A stretch of 64,000 nt of DNA. Origin: Doris montereyensis. Lineage: Eukaryota > Mollusca > Gastropoda > Nudibranchia > Dorididae. The DNA lies in NCBI GenBank assembly GCA_037039925.1, contig JAXRKP010000026.1, positions 545,001 through 609,000 on the forward strand, read 5' to 3'. The position numbers were made by a program, and so were the translations under genes. Shown here in pieces: positions 33,891 through 45,590 of this stretch. The notes below the pieces were generated by a model that was not told the DNA's origin, did not search any database, and was given only the letters and a program-made list of their open reading frames with translations. How positions within the stretch are numbered: position 1 is the first letter of the stretch; the number at the start of each line of letters is the position of its first letter.

Positions 33891-36800
33891 GTGCGTTTTC
33901 ATACGTCTTCTCCTTCTAGACAAATGTCAGTGTAACTAAGGTATTCATACGTCTTCTTCTTCTAGACAAATGTCAGTGTAACTAAGGTTTTTATACATCT
34001 TCTTCTTCTAGACAAATGTCAGTGTAACTAAGGTTTTTATACATCTTCTTCTTCTAGACAAATGTCAGTGTAATTAAGGTTTTCATACGTCTTCTTCTTA
34101 TGGACAAATGTCATGGTACCTAAGGTTTTCATACGTCTTCTTCTTATGGACAAATGTCAGTGTAACTTAGGTTTTCATACGTCTTCTTCTTATGGACAAA
34201 TGTCAGTGTACCTAAGGTTTTCATACGTCTTCTTCTAGACAAATGTCAGTGTAACTAAGGTTTTCATCGTCTTCTTCTAGACAAATGTCGGTGTAACTAA
34301 GGTTTTTATACATCTTCTTCTTCTAGACAAATGTCAGTGTAACTAAGGTTTTTATACATCTTCTTCTACTAGACAAATGTCAATGTAACTAAGGTTTTCA
34401 TACATCATCTTCTTCTAGACAAATGTCAGTGTAACTAAGGTTTTCATACATCTTCTTCTTCTAGACAAATGTCATGTAACTAAGGTTTTTATACATCTTC
34501 TTCTTCTAGACAAATGTCAGTGTAAGGTTTTTTACATCTTCTTCTAGACAAATGTCAGTGTAACTAAGGTTTTCATACATCTTCTTCTTCTAGACAAATG
34601 TCAGTGTAACTAAGGTTTTTATACATCTTCTTCTTCTAGACAAATGTCAGTGTAACTAAGGTTTTTCATACATCTTCTTCTTCTAGACAAATGTCAGTGT
34701 AACTAAGGTTTTCATACATCTTCTTCTTCTAGACAAATGTAAGGTTTTGATACATCTTCTTTTTCTAGACAAATATTTGTGTAACTAAGGTTTTCATACG
34801 TCTTCTTCTTCTAGACAAATGTCAGTGTAACTAAGGTTTTTCATACGTCTTCTTCTTCTAGACAAATGTCAGTGTAACTAAGGTTTTCATACGTCTTCTT
34901 CTTCTAGACAAATGTCAGTGTAACTAAGGTTTTATACATCTTCTTCTTCTAGACAAATGTCAGTGTAACTAAGGTTTTTTATACATCTTCTTCTTCTAGA
35001 CAAATGTCAGTGTAACTAAGGTTTTGATACATCTTCTTCTTCTAGACAAATGTCAGTGTAACTAAGGTTTTCATACATCTTCTTCTTCTAGACAAATGTC
35101 AGTGTAACTAAGGTTTTCATACGTCTTCTTCTTCTAGACAAATGTCAGTGTAACTAAGGTTTTCATACATCTTCTTCTTCTAGACAAATGTCAGTGTAAC
35201 TAAGGTTTTCATACGTCTTCTTCTTCTAGACAAATGTCAGTATAACTAAAGTCTTCTTCTTCTTGTGATATCTCTCTTCTTCTAGACAAATGTCAATGTA
35301 ACTAAGGTTTTCATACGTCTTCTCCTTCTAGACAAATGTCAATATAACTAAGGTTTTTATACGTCTTCTTCTTCTAGACAAATGTCAGTGTAACTAAGGT
35401 TTTCATACATCTTCTTCTTCTAGACAAATGTCAATGTAACTAAGGTTTTCATACGTCTTCTTCTTCTAGACAAATGTCAATATAACTAAGGTTTTTGATA
35501 CATCTTCTTCTTCTAGACAAATGTCAGTGTAACTAAGGTTTTCATACGTCTTCTTCTTCTAGACAAATGTCAGTGTAACTAAGGTTTTCATACATCTTCT
35601 TCTTCTAGACAAATGTCAGTGTAACTAAGGTTTTCATACATCTTCTTCTTCTAGACAAATGTCAGTGTAACTAAGGTTTTCATACGTCTTCTTCTTCTAG
35701 ACAAATGTCAGTGTAACTAAGGTTTTCATACGTCTTCTTCTTCTAGACAAATGTCTCAGTGTAACTAAGGTTTTTGATACATCTTCTTCTTCTAGACAAA
35801 TGTCAGTGTAACTAAGGTTTTCATACGTCTTCTTCTTCTAGACAAATGTCAATGTAACTAAGGTTTTCATACGTCTTCTTCTTATAGACAAATGTCAATA
35901 AACTAAGGCTTGTGATATATCTTCTTCTTCTAGACAAATGTGTAACTAAGGTTTTTATACGTCTTCTCCTTCTAGACAAATGTCAATATAACTAAGGTTT
36001 TTGATATATCTTCTTCTTCTAGACAAATGTCAGTGTAACTAAGGTTTTCATACATCTTCTTCTTCTACATAAATGTCAGTGTAACTAAGGTTTTTGATAT
36101 ATCTTCTTCTTCTAAACAAATGTCAGTGTAACTAAGGTTTTCATACGTCTTCCTCTTCTACATAAATGTCAGTGTAACTAAGGTTTTCATACGTCTTCTT
36201 CTTAACATAAATATCAGTGTAACTAAGGTTTTCATACGTCTTCTCCTTCTAGACAAATGTCAATGTAACTAAGGTTTTCATACGTCTTCTTCTTCTAGAC
36301 AAATGTCAATGTAACTAAGGTTTTCATACAGTGTAATAAGGTTTTCTTCTTCTAGACAAATGTCAATGTAACTAAGGTTTTCATACGTCTTCTTCTTCTA
36401 GACAAATGTCAGTGTAACTAAGGTTTTCATACGTCTTCTTCTTCTAGATAAATGTCAATGTAACTAAGGTTTTCATACGTCTTCTCCTTCTAGACAAATG
36501 TCAATGTAACTAAGGTTTTCATACATCTTCTTCCTTCTAGACAAATGTCAATGTAACTAAGGTTTTCATACATCTTCTTCTTCTAGACAAATGTCAATGT
36601 AACTAAGGTTTTCATACGTCTTCTTCTTCTAGACAAATGTCAGTGTAACTAAGGTTTTGATACATCTTCTTCTTCTCAAATGTCTATAACAAGGTTTTCA
36701 TACGTCTACCCCTTGTAACAAATGTCAGTGTAGCTAAGGTTTTCATACATCTTCTTCTTCTAGACAAATGTCAGTGTAACTAAGGTTTTCATACGTCTTC

Positions 36801-38040
36801 TTCTTTAGACAAATGTCAGTGTAACTAAGGTTTTCATAGTCTTCTTCTTCTAGACAAATGTTGGTGGTGTAATAGGTTTTGATACATCTTCTTCTTCTAA
36901 CAAACTAACAAATCATATGGTCTTCTTCTTATAGACAAATGTCAATATAAAAGGTTTTCATACGTCTTCTTCTTATAGACAAATGTCAATATAACTAAGG
37001 CTTGTGATGTATCTTCTTCTTCTAGACAAATGTCAATATAACTAAGGTTTTTATACGTCTTCTTCTTCTAGACAAATGTCAAATAACTAAGGTTTTGATA
37101 TATCTTCTTCTTCTAGACAAATGTCAGTGTAACTAAGGTTTTCATACATCTTCTTCTTCTCATAAATGTCAATATAACTAAGGTTTTTGATATATCTTCT
37201 TTTCTCAAATGATTTTGTCAGTGTCTAAGGTTTTCATACGTCTTCTTCTTCTACATAAATGTCAGTGTAACTAAGGTTTTCATACGTCTTCTTCTTCAAA
37301 TGTCAGTGTAACTAAGGTTTTCATACGTTTCTTCTTCTAGATAAATGTCTGTGTAACTAAGGTTTTCTACGTCTTCTTCTTCTACATAAATGTCAGTGTA
37401 ACTAAGGTTTTCATACGTCTTCTTCTTCTAGATAAATGTCAGTGTAACTAAGGTTTTCATACGTCTTCTTCTTCTAGACAAATGTCAATGTAACTAAGGT
37501 TTTCATGTCTTCTTCTTCTACATAAATGTCAGTTAACTAAGGTTTTCATACATCTTCTTCTTCTAGATAAATGTCAATGTAACTAAGGTTTTCATACGTC
37601 TTCTCCTTCTAGACAAATGTCAGTGTAACTAAGGTTTTCATACATCTTCTTCTTCTAGACAAATGTCAATGTTAAGGTTTTTACGTCTTCTTCTTCTAGA
37701 CAAATGTCAATGTAACTGTTTTCATACATCTTCTTCTTCTAGACAAATGTCAGTGTAACTAAGGTTTTCATACATCTTCTTCTTCTAGACAAATGTCAAT
37801 GTAACTAAGGTTTTCATACGTCTACCCCTTCTAGACAAATGTCAATGTAACTAAGGTTTTCATACATCTTCTTCTTCTAGTTTAAAGTTTCAAATGTCAG
37901 TGTAACTAAGGTTTTCATACGTCTTCTCCTTCTAGACAAATGTCAGTGTAACTAAGGTTTTGTCTTCTTCTTCTAGACAAATGTTGTGTCAGTGTAACTA
38001 ACTGATTGTCTGACACAAGGTGGTCATGACAAAGGTTTTC
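33857..38040 (+). repeat. 46-bp array seeded by the end of exon 7
   Basis: About 88 copies of 'acaaatgtcagtgtaactaa' + ggttttcatac + 'gtcttcttcttctag'. The first part matches exon 7 ('gcaaatgtcagcgtgactga') and the second the start of intron 7 (gttttcatacgtcttctccttctaga). Each unit therefore presents a pyrimidine tract + TAG acceptor, about 20 exon-like bases ending in AAG, then GT. Subtypes (tacgtc/tacatc, cagtg/caatg) are interspersed. Units after about 36.6 kb are more eroded. Confidence 0.94.
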
Positions 38041-38293
38041 ATTATTTTGATTTGAAATGTCAGATGTTGGTGGTTGGAGAATAGTGATTTCTTTAGACAA
38101 ATGTCAAACAACTACTTGTGATAATATACACATAATTAAATAAAACATGTTTTGTTATGGCTTCCATATTGTCCATGTTTTTCATTTTTCATAATGATTG
38201 TAACAAATGTAAAGAAGGGGTCCCATGTAAGAACTAAGTTGCCTTCATCATTTTGACTAAGGTTGTTTTCTTTTCACTTCAAATGATTTTCAG

Positions 38294-38402
38294 GGTTGTC
38301 TGCACTGTTGGCCTAGTGATCTGAACCTAAATTGCCTCTCCCCCAGTTTTGTGTAACCGTGATGTTTTTTTCATGCTGCTGTTGCTAAGGCCTGGACAGC
38401 TT
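38294..38402 (+). pseudogene. Damaged candidate for SLC6 exon 8 (EL4, TM8)
   Basis: Follows an acceptor-like 'gattttcag'. Pieces line up with what belongs between exons 7 and 9: a 'ctgaacctaaattgcctctc' stretch where the EL4 proline-rich loop is expected, and 'ttcatgctgctgttgctaag' + gcctggacagc where SLC6 proteins have FFFMLLxLGLDS, the Na+-site segment of TM8. The frame is broken by TAG/TGA near its start and at least one extra base before 'ggcctggacagc', and no donor follows. Fragments such as 'ttgtgtaaccgt' inside it match the flanking 20-bp array, so it may be a hybrid consensus of exon and array reads. Without this exon the transporter would lack TM8. Confidence 0.55.
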
Positions 38403-38419
38403 CTTATTGAAGGATCTGT

Positions 38420-40220
38420 TGTGTGACGTTGTCTGTTTTTGGTTGTCTGACCATTGTCTGTTTTTTTTGGTTTCTCTGACCATTGTCTGCTTTTGGTTGT
38501 GTGACTGTTGTCTGTTACTGTTATTGGTTGTGTAACCTTTGTCTGTTACTGTTATTGTTGTGTAACCTTTGTCTGTTTTTTGGTTGTGTAACCGTTGTCT
38601 GTTTTGGTTGTGTCACCGTTGTCTGTTTTTGGTCATGTAACTGTTGTCTGTTTTTTGGTTGTGTGACTGTTGTCTGACCGTTGTCTGTTTTCGGTTGTGT
38701 GACTGTTGTCTGACCATTGTCTGTTTTTGGTTGTGGGACTGTTGTCTGACCGTTGTCTGTTTTTGGTTGTGTGACTGTTGTCTGTTTTGGGTTGTGTGAC
38801 TAGAAATTTGTCTGTTTTTGGGTTGTGTGACTTTTGTCTGTTTTGGGTTGTGTGACTGTTAGATAAAACATGTTTGTTTGTCTGACCATTGTCTGTCTTT
38901 GTTTTTGGCTGTTGTCTGATCATTGTCTGTTTTTGGTTGTGTAACTGTTGTCTGACCATTGTCTGTTTTGGGTTGTGCTGACTGTTGTCTGTTTTTGGTT
39001 GTGTGACTGTTGTCTGATCCTTGTCTGTTTTTTTGGTTGTGTGATTGTTGTCTGTTTTTGGTTGTGTGATTGTTGTCTGTTTTGGTTGTGTGATTGTTGT
39101 CTGTTCTGTTGTGTGATTGTTGTCTGTTTTGGTTGTGTGACTGTTGTCTGTTGTCTATTTTGGTTGTGTGACTGTTGTCTGTTTTTGGTTGTGTGACTGT
39201 TGTCTGTTTTGGGTTGTGTGACTGTTGTCTGACCATTGTCTGTTTTGGGTTGTGTGACTGTTGTCTGTTTTGGGTTGTGTGACTGTTGTGACCATTGTCT
39301 GTTTTGGGTTGTGTGACTGTTGTCTGTCATTGTCTGTTTTGGGTTGTGTGACTGTTGTCTGACCGTTGTCTGTTGTTTTGGGTTGTGTGACTGTTGTGTG
39401 TGACCGTTGTCTGTTTTGGGTTGTGTGACTGTTGTCTGTTTTGGGTTGTGTGACTGTTGTCTGACCATTTTGTTTTGGGTTGTGTGACTGTTGTCTGTTT
39501 TGTTGTGGGACTTTGTTTTTTGGTTGTCTGTTGTCTGTGACTGTTGTCTGACTGTTGTCTGTTTTGGGTTGTGTGACTGTTGTCTGACCATTGTCTGTTT
39601 TTGGTTGTGTGACTGTTGTCTGTTTTTGGTTGTGTGACTGTTGTCTGTTTTTGGTTGTGTGACTGTTGTCTGTTTTGTGGTTGTGTGACTGTTGTCTGTT
39701 TTTGGTTGTGTGACTGTTGTCTGTTTTTGGTTGTGTGACTGTTGTCTGTTTTTGGTTGTCTTACTGTTGTCTGTTTTGGGTTGTGTGACTGTTGTCGTTT
39801 TTGACCTGTTGTCTGTTTTTGGTTGTGTTGTTGTTTCTGACCATTGTCTGTTTTGGGTTGTGTGACTGTTGTCTGTTTTGGGTTGTGTGACTGTTGTCTG
39901 TTTTGGGTTGTGTGACTGTTGTCTGTTTTGGGTTGTGTGACTGTTGTCTGTTTTGGGTTGTGTGACTGTTGTCTGTTTTTTGGTTGTGTGACTGTTGTCT
40001 GACCATTGTTGTGACTTTGGTTGTGTGACTGTTGTCTGACCGTTGTCTGTTTTTGGTTGTGTGACTGTTGTCTGACCGTTGTCTGTTTTTGGGTTGTGTG
40101 ACTGTTGTTTGTTTTTGGTTGTGTGACTTTTGTGTGTTTTTGGATGTGCGATTGTTGTCTGTTATTGGTTGTATGACCGTTGTCAGGTTTTGGTTGTGTA
40201 ACCATTGTCTGTTTTTGGCA
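38420..40220. repeat. 18-20-bp minisatellite (TTGTGTGACTGTTGTCTG), block 1
   Basis: About 75-80 units of ggttgtgtgactgttgtctg with insertions of tttt, 'ttttggg' and 'accattgtctg'. Long minus-strand open frames (Gln/Thr/Asn-rich) are artefacts of the repeat. The same array resumes at 54.12 kb. Confidence 0.93.
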
Positions 40221-40225
40221 CCTCT

Positions 40226-40715
40226 TGAAGTGGTTTTTTTTGCTTTTGAGTTTGGGTTTTAGCTTTTAGTACTTACTGTCAAAATACAGTCATCTTGTAT
40301 CATTGAAAAGTTTTTAGCGTCCTTGGTTGCTATAGAAATGGCCGCCATCTTGGATTTTGATCCAATTTTCAAAATCTATCTCCTCTCTTAGTTATGAATA
40401 AAGTCACTCAAAACCTGTGATCGTCTTTTTCCAATCAATATCTAAAGAGCGATGTCAGGTTTTTTTCAAAAAGTTTGAAAAGGTTGTTTTTAAAAAAATT
40501 TGAAAATTGTCTGATATCGTGTACAAAAATGGCATTTTATTACCAAAATACATATTTTCTCAAAGAGTTAAGAAGATGTTTTTTTTAAAGCGATGTCATT
40601 CTATTAACATTGACAAGAATAACTTGTGTGCCAGATATAATACAAATCGTTTGGTAAATGACTGGAGGAGATAAAATTTCAGTGGGGAAAACTACATTCC
40701 GAGAAAAATGCAAAG
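40226..40715 (+). repeat. 1.1-kb dispersed repeat, copy B, left part
   Basis: Matches copies A and E from 'ttttgcttttgagtttgggt' to 'aatgcaaagtaaagaaataa', where a TAA microsatellite begins. Its continuation (from 'cttcagacgggtt') is found at 44,990-45,385, and its last piece at 54,019-54,110, after the inserted elements. Confidence 0.85.
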
Positions 40716-40945
<230 letters not shown>

Positions 40946-41149
40946 GATAATAAGGTACATTTCTATTGTGGCTCATTTCTACAACGGTAAGACTCTAGGC
41001 GCATTACATACTTTAAGAAACAACGTATGTTATACACGAGTTTCATACATCAAGCCACATGCATGTGTGCAATTTATGACAAGAAAAACCGACAATGCAA
41101 ACAAGAAGAAGAAAATCATTTAACAGTAAATACTGTCATGAATTCATAG

Positions 41150-41890
41150 TCGACAAATACACACACACACACACAAAACTTCACACACAGGATGAAAACA
41201 GCCTTAATAAAATTATGCAATTTTTGTTTTAAGAAAGTAAGCTTAAATAGGTTAGTTAAAAGATGTGTCTTGATGTTTTTTTCTAAAAATTGACAGTGAC
41301 TTTGACTCTCTAACACTCTGTGGGAGGGCTTTCTACACAAATGGGACATAATATGCGAAAGATCGTGTACCAGCACTAGTTTTTACTTTTGGGAGTACTA
41401 GAGTAGAAGTATCGGGCAGACGATCTTAATGTCCAACCAGGTTTGTAGACATTTAAAAGTCTGTTTTGAAAATAGCTAGGTGCTGTTCCATAAAGACATT
41501 TGTAAACTAAAGTTGCAGCTTTGAATTTTTTTTGTTTTTTTCAACTATTAACCAGTGAGGTTCTGTCAGTAGTGCGGATACATTTTCAAATTTCTGTTTT
41601 TTTAAATAGGTTTGGCTGCATTGTTTTGAATGACTTGAAGTCTTTTGATTTTTTCTTGCGGAGTTGCCAAACAACAGGGAAATACAATAGTCAAGTTTTG
41701 GAGTACATAAGAGCTGTGACGCGTTTTTTTGTAGCATCGCTTGGTTGAGTGAATGGACGGATGGAACTCATCTTTCTCAAGAAAAACGTTAGTGAGTTGA
41801 CTGAGGAGCTCACTTGAGGATCCATAGAAAGTTCAGAGTGTGTGACTGTTCCCAAGTTTTTCACCTTAATTACCATGTTGATTTTATTTT
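41150..41890 (-). pseudogene. LINE reverse transcriptase tail, CR1/L2-like, decayed
   Basis: Minus strand, several frames. From 41,880 downward: 'VKNLGTVTHSELSMDPQVSS', then 'RKMSSIRPFTQPSDATKKRV', LDYCISLLFGNS, 'LLTEPHWLIVEKN', and near 41,370-41,260 'TSAGTRSFAYYVPFV', 'KALPQSVRESKSLSIFRKK' and KTHLL. This order is the usual C-terminal third of CR1/L2-type LINE proteins. Broken by stops and frameshifts, and lacks the RT core. Confidence 0.82.
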
Positions 41891-41989
41891 TCCCCTAAAA
41901 CTTTGTTGAAAGGCTTTCTCTAAAAGGATTCTTACGCCTCTTGTCTTTGTTTTTCTCTTGAAGTGATTAAAAAAAATAGCATGGAGTTG

Positions 41990-43040
41990 TTGTGATTGGT
42001 TGTGTGACTGTTGTCTGTTTTAATCCTGTGACTAAGCCAAGTTTCAGTTGTGATGACTGATATTTTTAAATTGTTCAACCAAATCACTGAGTTAAAACTG
42101 TTGTCTGTTTTTGTTGTGTGACTAAGGTTTTGGTTGTATGCTGTTGTCTGAAAAAATGTTGTCTGTTTAGGATTGACTGTTGTCTGAACTCATCGGTTTT
42201 TCTCTGACTTTGTCTGACCATTGTCTGTCTTTGTTTTGTGGCAATTAAAACGTTTATCTTTGTCTGTTTTTGGGTTGTGCACTTACTAGAGTCATGGTGA
42301 CTAAGTGATTGAGTTGTTATCCATAGAGTGATTGTTGTCTGTTTTTTGGTTGTGTGATTGTTGTGTTTTACAAAAATTGTTGTCCAAGTTTTTCACCTTA
42401 GTTGTTGTCCGTTTTACCATGTTGTGTGACTGATTTTATTTTAAATGTGTGACTTTTGTCTGAATTGTCTGTTTTGGGTTGTGGGACTGTTGTCTGTTTT
42501 CGGTTGTGTGTCTGTTGTGTGTTTTAGGTTGTGTGATTGTTGTCTGAAATTGTCTGTTTTGGGTTGTCTGACCGTTGTCTGTTTCTTACTTTGTTGTCCC
42601 GTATTACCATTGTCAGTTTTGGGTTGTGTGACTGTTGTCTGATCGTTGTCTGTTTGTGACTGTTGTCTGACCGTTGTCTGTTTTGGGTTTGTGAACCGTT
42701 TCTGAAGTGATTGACAAAAAAAAAATAGTTTCATGACTGTTGTCTGTTTTTGGTTGTCTTACTGTTGTCTGTTTTGCTAGTGACTGTTGTCTGACCATTG
42801 TCTGTTTTGGGTTGTTCTGTTTTCGTGTTGTCTGAATAATTTGGTTGTGTGACTGTTGTCTGTTTCGTTTGTTGTCTGTTTTGGTTGTGTGACTGTTGTC
42901 TGACCATTGTTCATCTGTGTCTGACCATTGTCTGTTTGACGATCTTCTTGTTTGTTTGGTTGTGTACTTTTGTGTGTTTTTGGATGTGCGATTGTTGTCT
43001 GTTATTCAACCAGGTTTTGGTTGTGTAACCATTGTCTGTT
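41990..43040. repeat. 18-20-bp array, scrambled block
   Basis: Units of the 38.4-kb array ('ttgtgtgactgttgtctg') alternate with fragments that match the LINE-flank sequence at 44.28-44.72 kb (for example 'accaaatcactgagtt', 'agcatgg', 'gagtcatggtg'). It reads like a patchwork of two sequences rather than a clean array. Confidence 0.7.
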
Positions 43041-43640
43041 TGAGTCTTGAAGTGATTTTTGCTTTTTGTACTTACTGTCAAAAATACAGTCATCTTGTAT
43101 CATTGAAAAGTTTTTAGCGTCCTTGGTTGCTGTAGGAAACGCCATCTTGGTGATCAATTTTCAAGATCTATCTCCTCTCTACAGATTTGCATAAAGTCAC
43201 TCAAAACCAGATCGTCTTTTTCAATCAATATCTAAACCGCACGCTGTTTTTCAAAAAAGTTTGAAAAGGTTGAAAAAAAAATTGAAAATTTCACATATTT
43301 ACAAAAATAGCATTTTATCTTTCAAAATACATATTTTTGGAGTTAAGATGATTTTGGATGGAAGGGGAGGTTCTATTAAATTACAAGAAAACTTGTGTGC
43401 CAATGCTAATACAAATCGTTTGGTAAATGACCACGTCAAAATTTCACAGCAAAACGGTAACGTTGAAAATACTCTAATTTACTTAATAATAAGACCTCAT
43501 ATGATCCAGAACTTGATCAAAACAGTGAATAATAATAATAATGGTCTTTCAAACCTTGTTACAACCTCTTGAAAAAGGGCATCACATAATAGTAATTATA
43601 ATAATACCAATAATCATAATAATAATACTTGAAGATGAAC
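43041..43640 (+). repeat. 1.1-kb dispersed repeat, partial scrambled copy C
   Basis: Resembles 40,226-40,950 in order ('cttggttgctgtaggaaacg', 'tttttcaatcaatatctaaa', 'gccaatgctaatacaaatcg', then short TAA runs), but with many deletions and foreign insertions. Confidence 0.65.
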
Positions 43641-43739
43641 TAATAATATTACAAGTGATACTGTGCAGTCTGCAGAGCTCATTTCTCAGGACATTAAAAC
43701 TAGGTGAAAACTGGCAAAACAGGAGAACGTTGTTATATG

Positions 43740-44085
43740 AAATAAGTCAATACTGGCATGTGGCATGGAGACACAAGAAAGCCAAAAAGGCATACATGGC
43801 TGTCATCTCCACACGATCAATTCATGATCGAACAAATGAACACGACACAAAGCCATCCATGATCGAGAAATACAATCGACATATGAATGGCTGACAGGAT
43901 CGATCAAATGGTCTCCTATTATGGCACCTACCAATTGAAAGACAAAAAAATGGTGGAAAAAGTTTTTCACTGGATTTTGGAAATAGCCCAAACCAATGCT
44001 TACATCTTGTACAGGCTGACAAGAGCTGAAAACTCAGACGATCTCACCTCATTTCAAGATTTCAAGGACACCTTTTGAAATGAAA
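43740..44085 (+). pseudogene. piggyBac-type transposase fossil (C-terminal part)
   Basis: Two adjacent frames. The first (to about 43,894) has 'MAVISTRSIHDRTNEHDTKP' and 'MIEKYNRHMNG'. The second (from 43,887) has 'DRIDQMVSYYGTYQLKDKKM', 'VFHWILEIAQTNAYILYRL' and LTSFQDFKDTF. The order 'P.MI..YN..M.G.DR.DQM..YY' then 'KW..K.FF.LL......NA.ILY' is the piggyBac/PGBD hallmark around its last catalytic Asp. A one-base frameshift separates the halves, and the N-terminal two thirds are absent. Confidence 0.82.
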
Positions 44086-44249
44086 TGAGAGCTTAGTAAA
44101 CTAAAGTTGCCTGATGAAGATGCAACTAAAAAGTGCACATTTTCAAACCAGCTGCTAGTAAGTCCCATTGGAAGATTTGACTGGGAATATGCACCTAGTT
44201 TCCTGCGGAGGAAAACAACGTTGCGTAGTCCAGTACATAACACAGCATG

Positions 44250-44600
44250 GCCAGAACTCGTCTTTCTCAAGGAAAACGTTGTGAGTTGACTGAGGAGACA
44301 TGAAATAGTAACAAAAATTGAAGTTTTTCAAAATTACCATGTTGATTTTATTTTCCCTAAAACTTTGTTAAAGGCTTTGTCCTTCTTTGTTTTTCTTTGG
44401 AAGTGATTAAAAAAAATAGCATGGGTTATGAAGTGATGTTATGTTCATCGCCTTCTCTAACATGACGATATCAATGTTAAATTCTTCAACCAAATCACTG
44501 AGTTCAAAACATTTAGATATGAGCAATTTAATCTACAAGAAAAATCTATAACAATAGGTATTCCAATAAATTTCATTTCAAAAAATACATAACCATCCCG
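44250..44600 (-). repeat. Second copy of the LINE 3' flank
   Basis: 'tctttctcaaggaaaacgtt', gtgagttgactgaggag, 'accatgttgattttattttc' and 'gtgattaaaaaaaatagcat' repeat the sequence at 41,770-41,995. So part of the LINE fossil and its flank is present twice. Confidence 0.75.
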
Positions 44601-44989
44601 GGCCAAATCTTGTTGGAAATTTTGATATGTAGCAATTTATTTGTTGTCAAATTGTGGTTGCATAGCGTTTATCTTTCATTTGTTTGATACTAGCTGAGTC
44701 ATGGTGTCAAAATTATTCTGGTTGTTTGGCATGTGAACGCACCAACCAAACGGAGACTGAAAAATGCTAAAAAGTTAATTCCGCATAAATATCAAAAATA
44801 CACGTTTTGCATTGATAAATTGTTATAAAAGTTATACCATTGTAAAGAGTTAAAAATCACATAATATAGTCCAATTTTTAAAATAAAACTAAATTTTAAA
44901 ACAGCACAAATAAGACAATAATGTCAGAGCTCTGGACAGTCAGCGCCATAATATAGTAACAGCGTAACTACCATAATATAGTAACATGA
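44601..44989. other. AT-rich spacer, no feature recognised
   Basis: No open frame of note. A short 'ccataatatagtaacag' direct repeat occurs near 44,945-44,985. Confidence 0.5.
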
Positions 44990-45385
44990 AGCAAACACTT
45001 CAGACGGGTTGCCCTTCTTATAGCAGCCCCCTTACTCTTTCGACAGTCTCTGGTAGTGTTACTTATGTAAAAAAATGTAAATCTAGGTTTAGATGTGCAC
45101 TGTTGTGAAAACAGACGTCAAAATGACCAGTTTTCCTCTGTTCCTATGCTTGTGCATGTGTTTACATACACACCGACGTACAACGACTCTTACGCCACAC
45201 AGCACTAGGCCAAATCGACGTGCGGTGTCGGCGAAAGTCAAGCAAAACTGGTGCTGCCAATACATGGGTTTTTTACTGCCATCTTCTCAGTCAGTGCTAG
45301 GGTTATGGAAATCAAAATTTTGACTGTTTTTACCTCCTCTCGCCCACAAAATTTTATGTAACAAAACAATTATACGTCATATGAA
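44990..45385 (+). repeat. 1.1-kb dispersed repeat, copy B, middle part
   Basis: Matches copy A from 'caaacacttcagacgggtt' through 'tctaggtttagatgtgcact' to 'tacgtcatatga', where the Polinton-like element starts. Confidence 0.85.
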
Positions 45386-45590
45386 AGTAGTATAGGGTTT
45401 GTACTTATTGAGATTACCTCTATTATTATTATCTCTATTTTAAGCCATTTGTATGTGTGCATGTATGTGTGTTTAGAAGTAGAATATTGAGTTTGGTATC
45501 CATGTGTGTGTTTATGTTCTCTATGCAAGTGGCTCCTTTCTCTATGGACATGTGTTTATGTTCTCTATACAAGTGGCTCCCTCCTCAGTA
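45386..45590 (+). repeat. Left terminal inverted repeat
   Basis: Complementary to 53,840-54,018: 'ttaagccatttgtatgtgtg', 'gtttagaagtagaatattga' and 'ttatgttctctatgcaagtg' all appear inverted on the right. It contains only about two copies of the 44-bp unit that is expanded in the right arm. Confidence 0.9.

Noticed and set aside
38920..40205. Minus-strand Gln/Thr/Asn-rich proteins (223 and 292 codons), prion-like in composition
   Set aside because: They are the 18-20-bp array read backwards; frames change whenever a unit varies in length.
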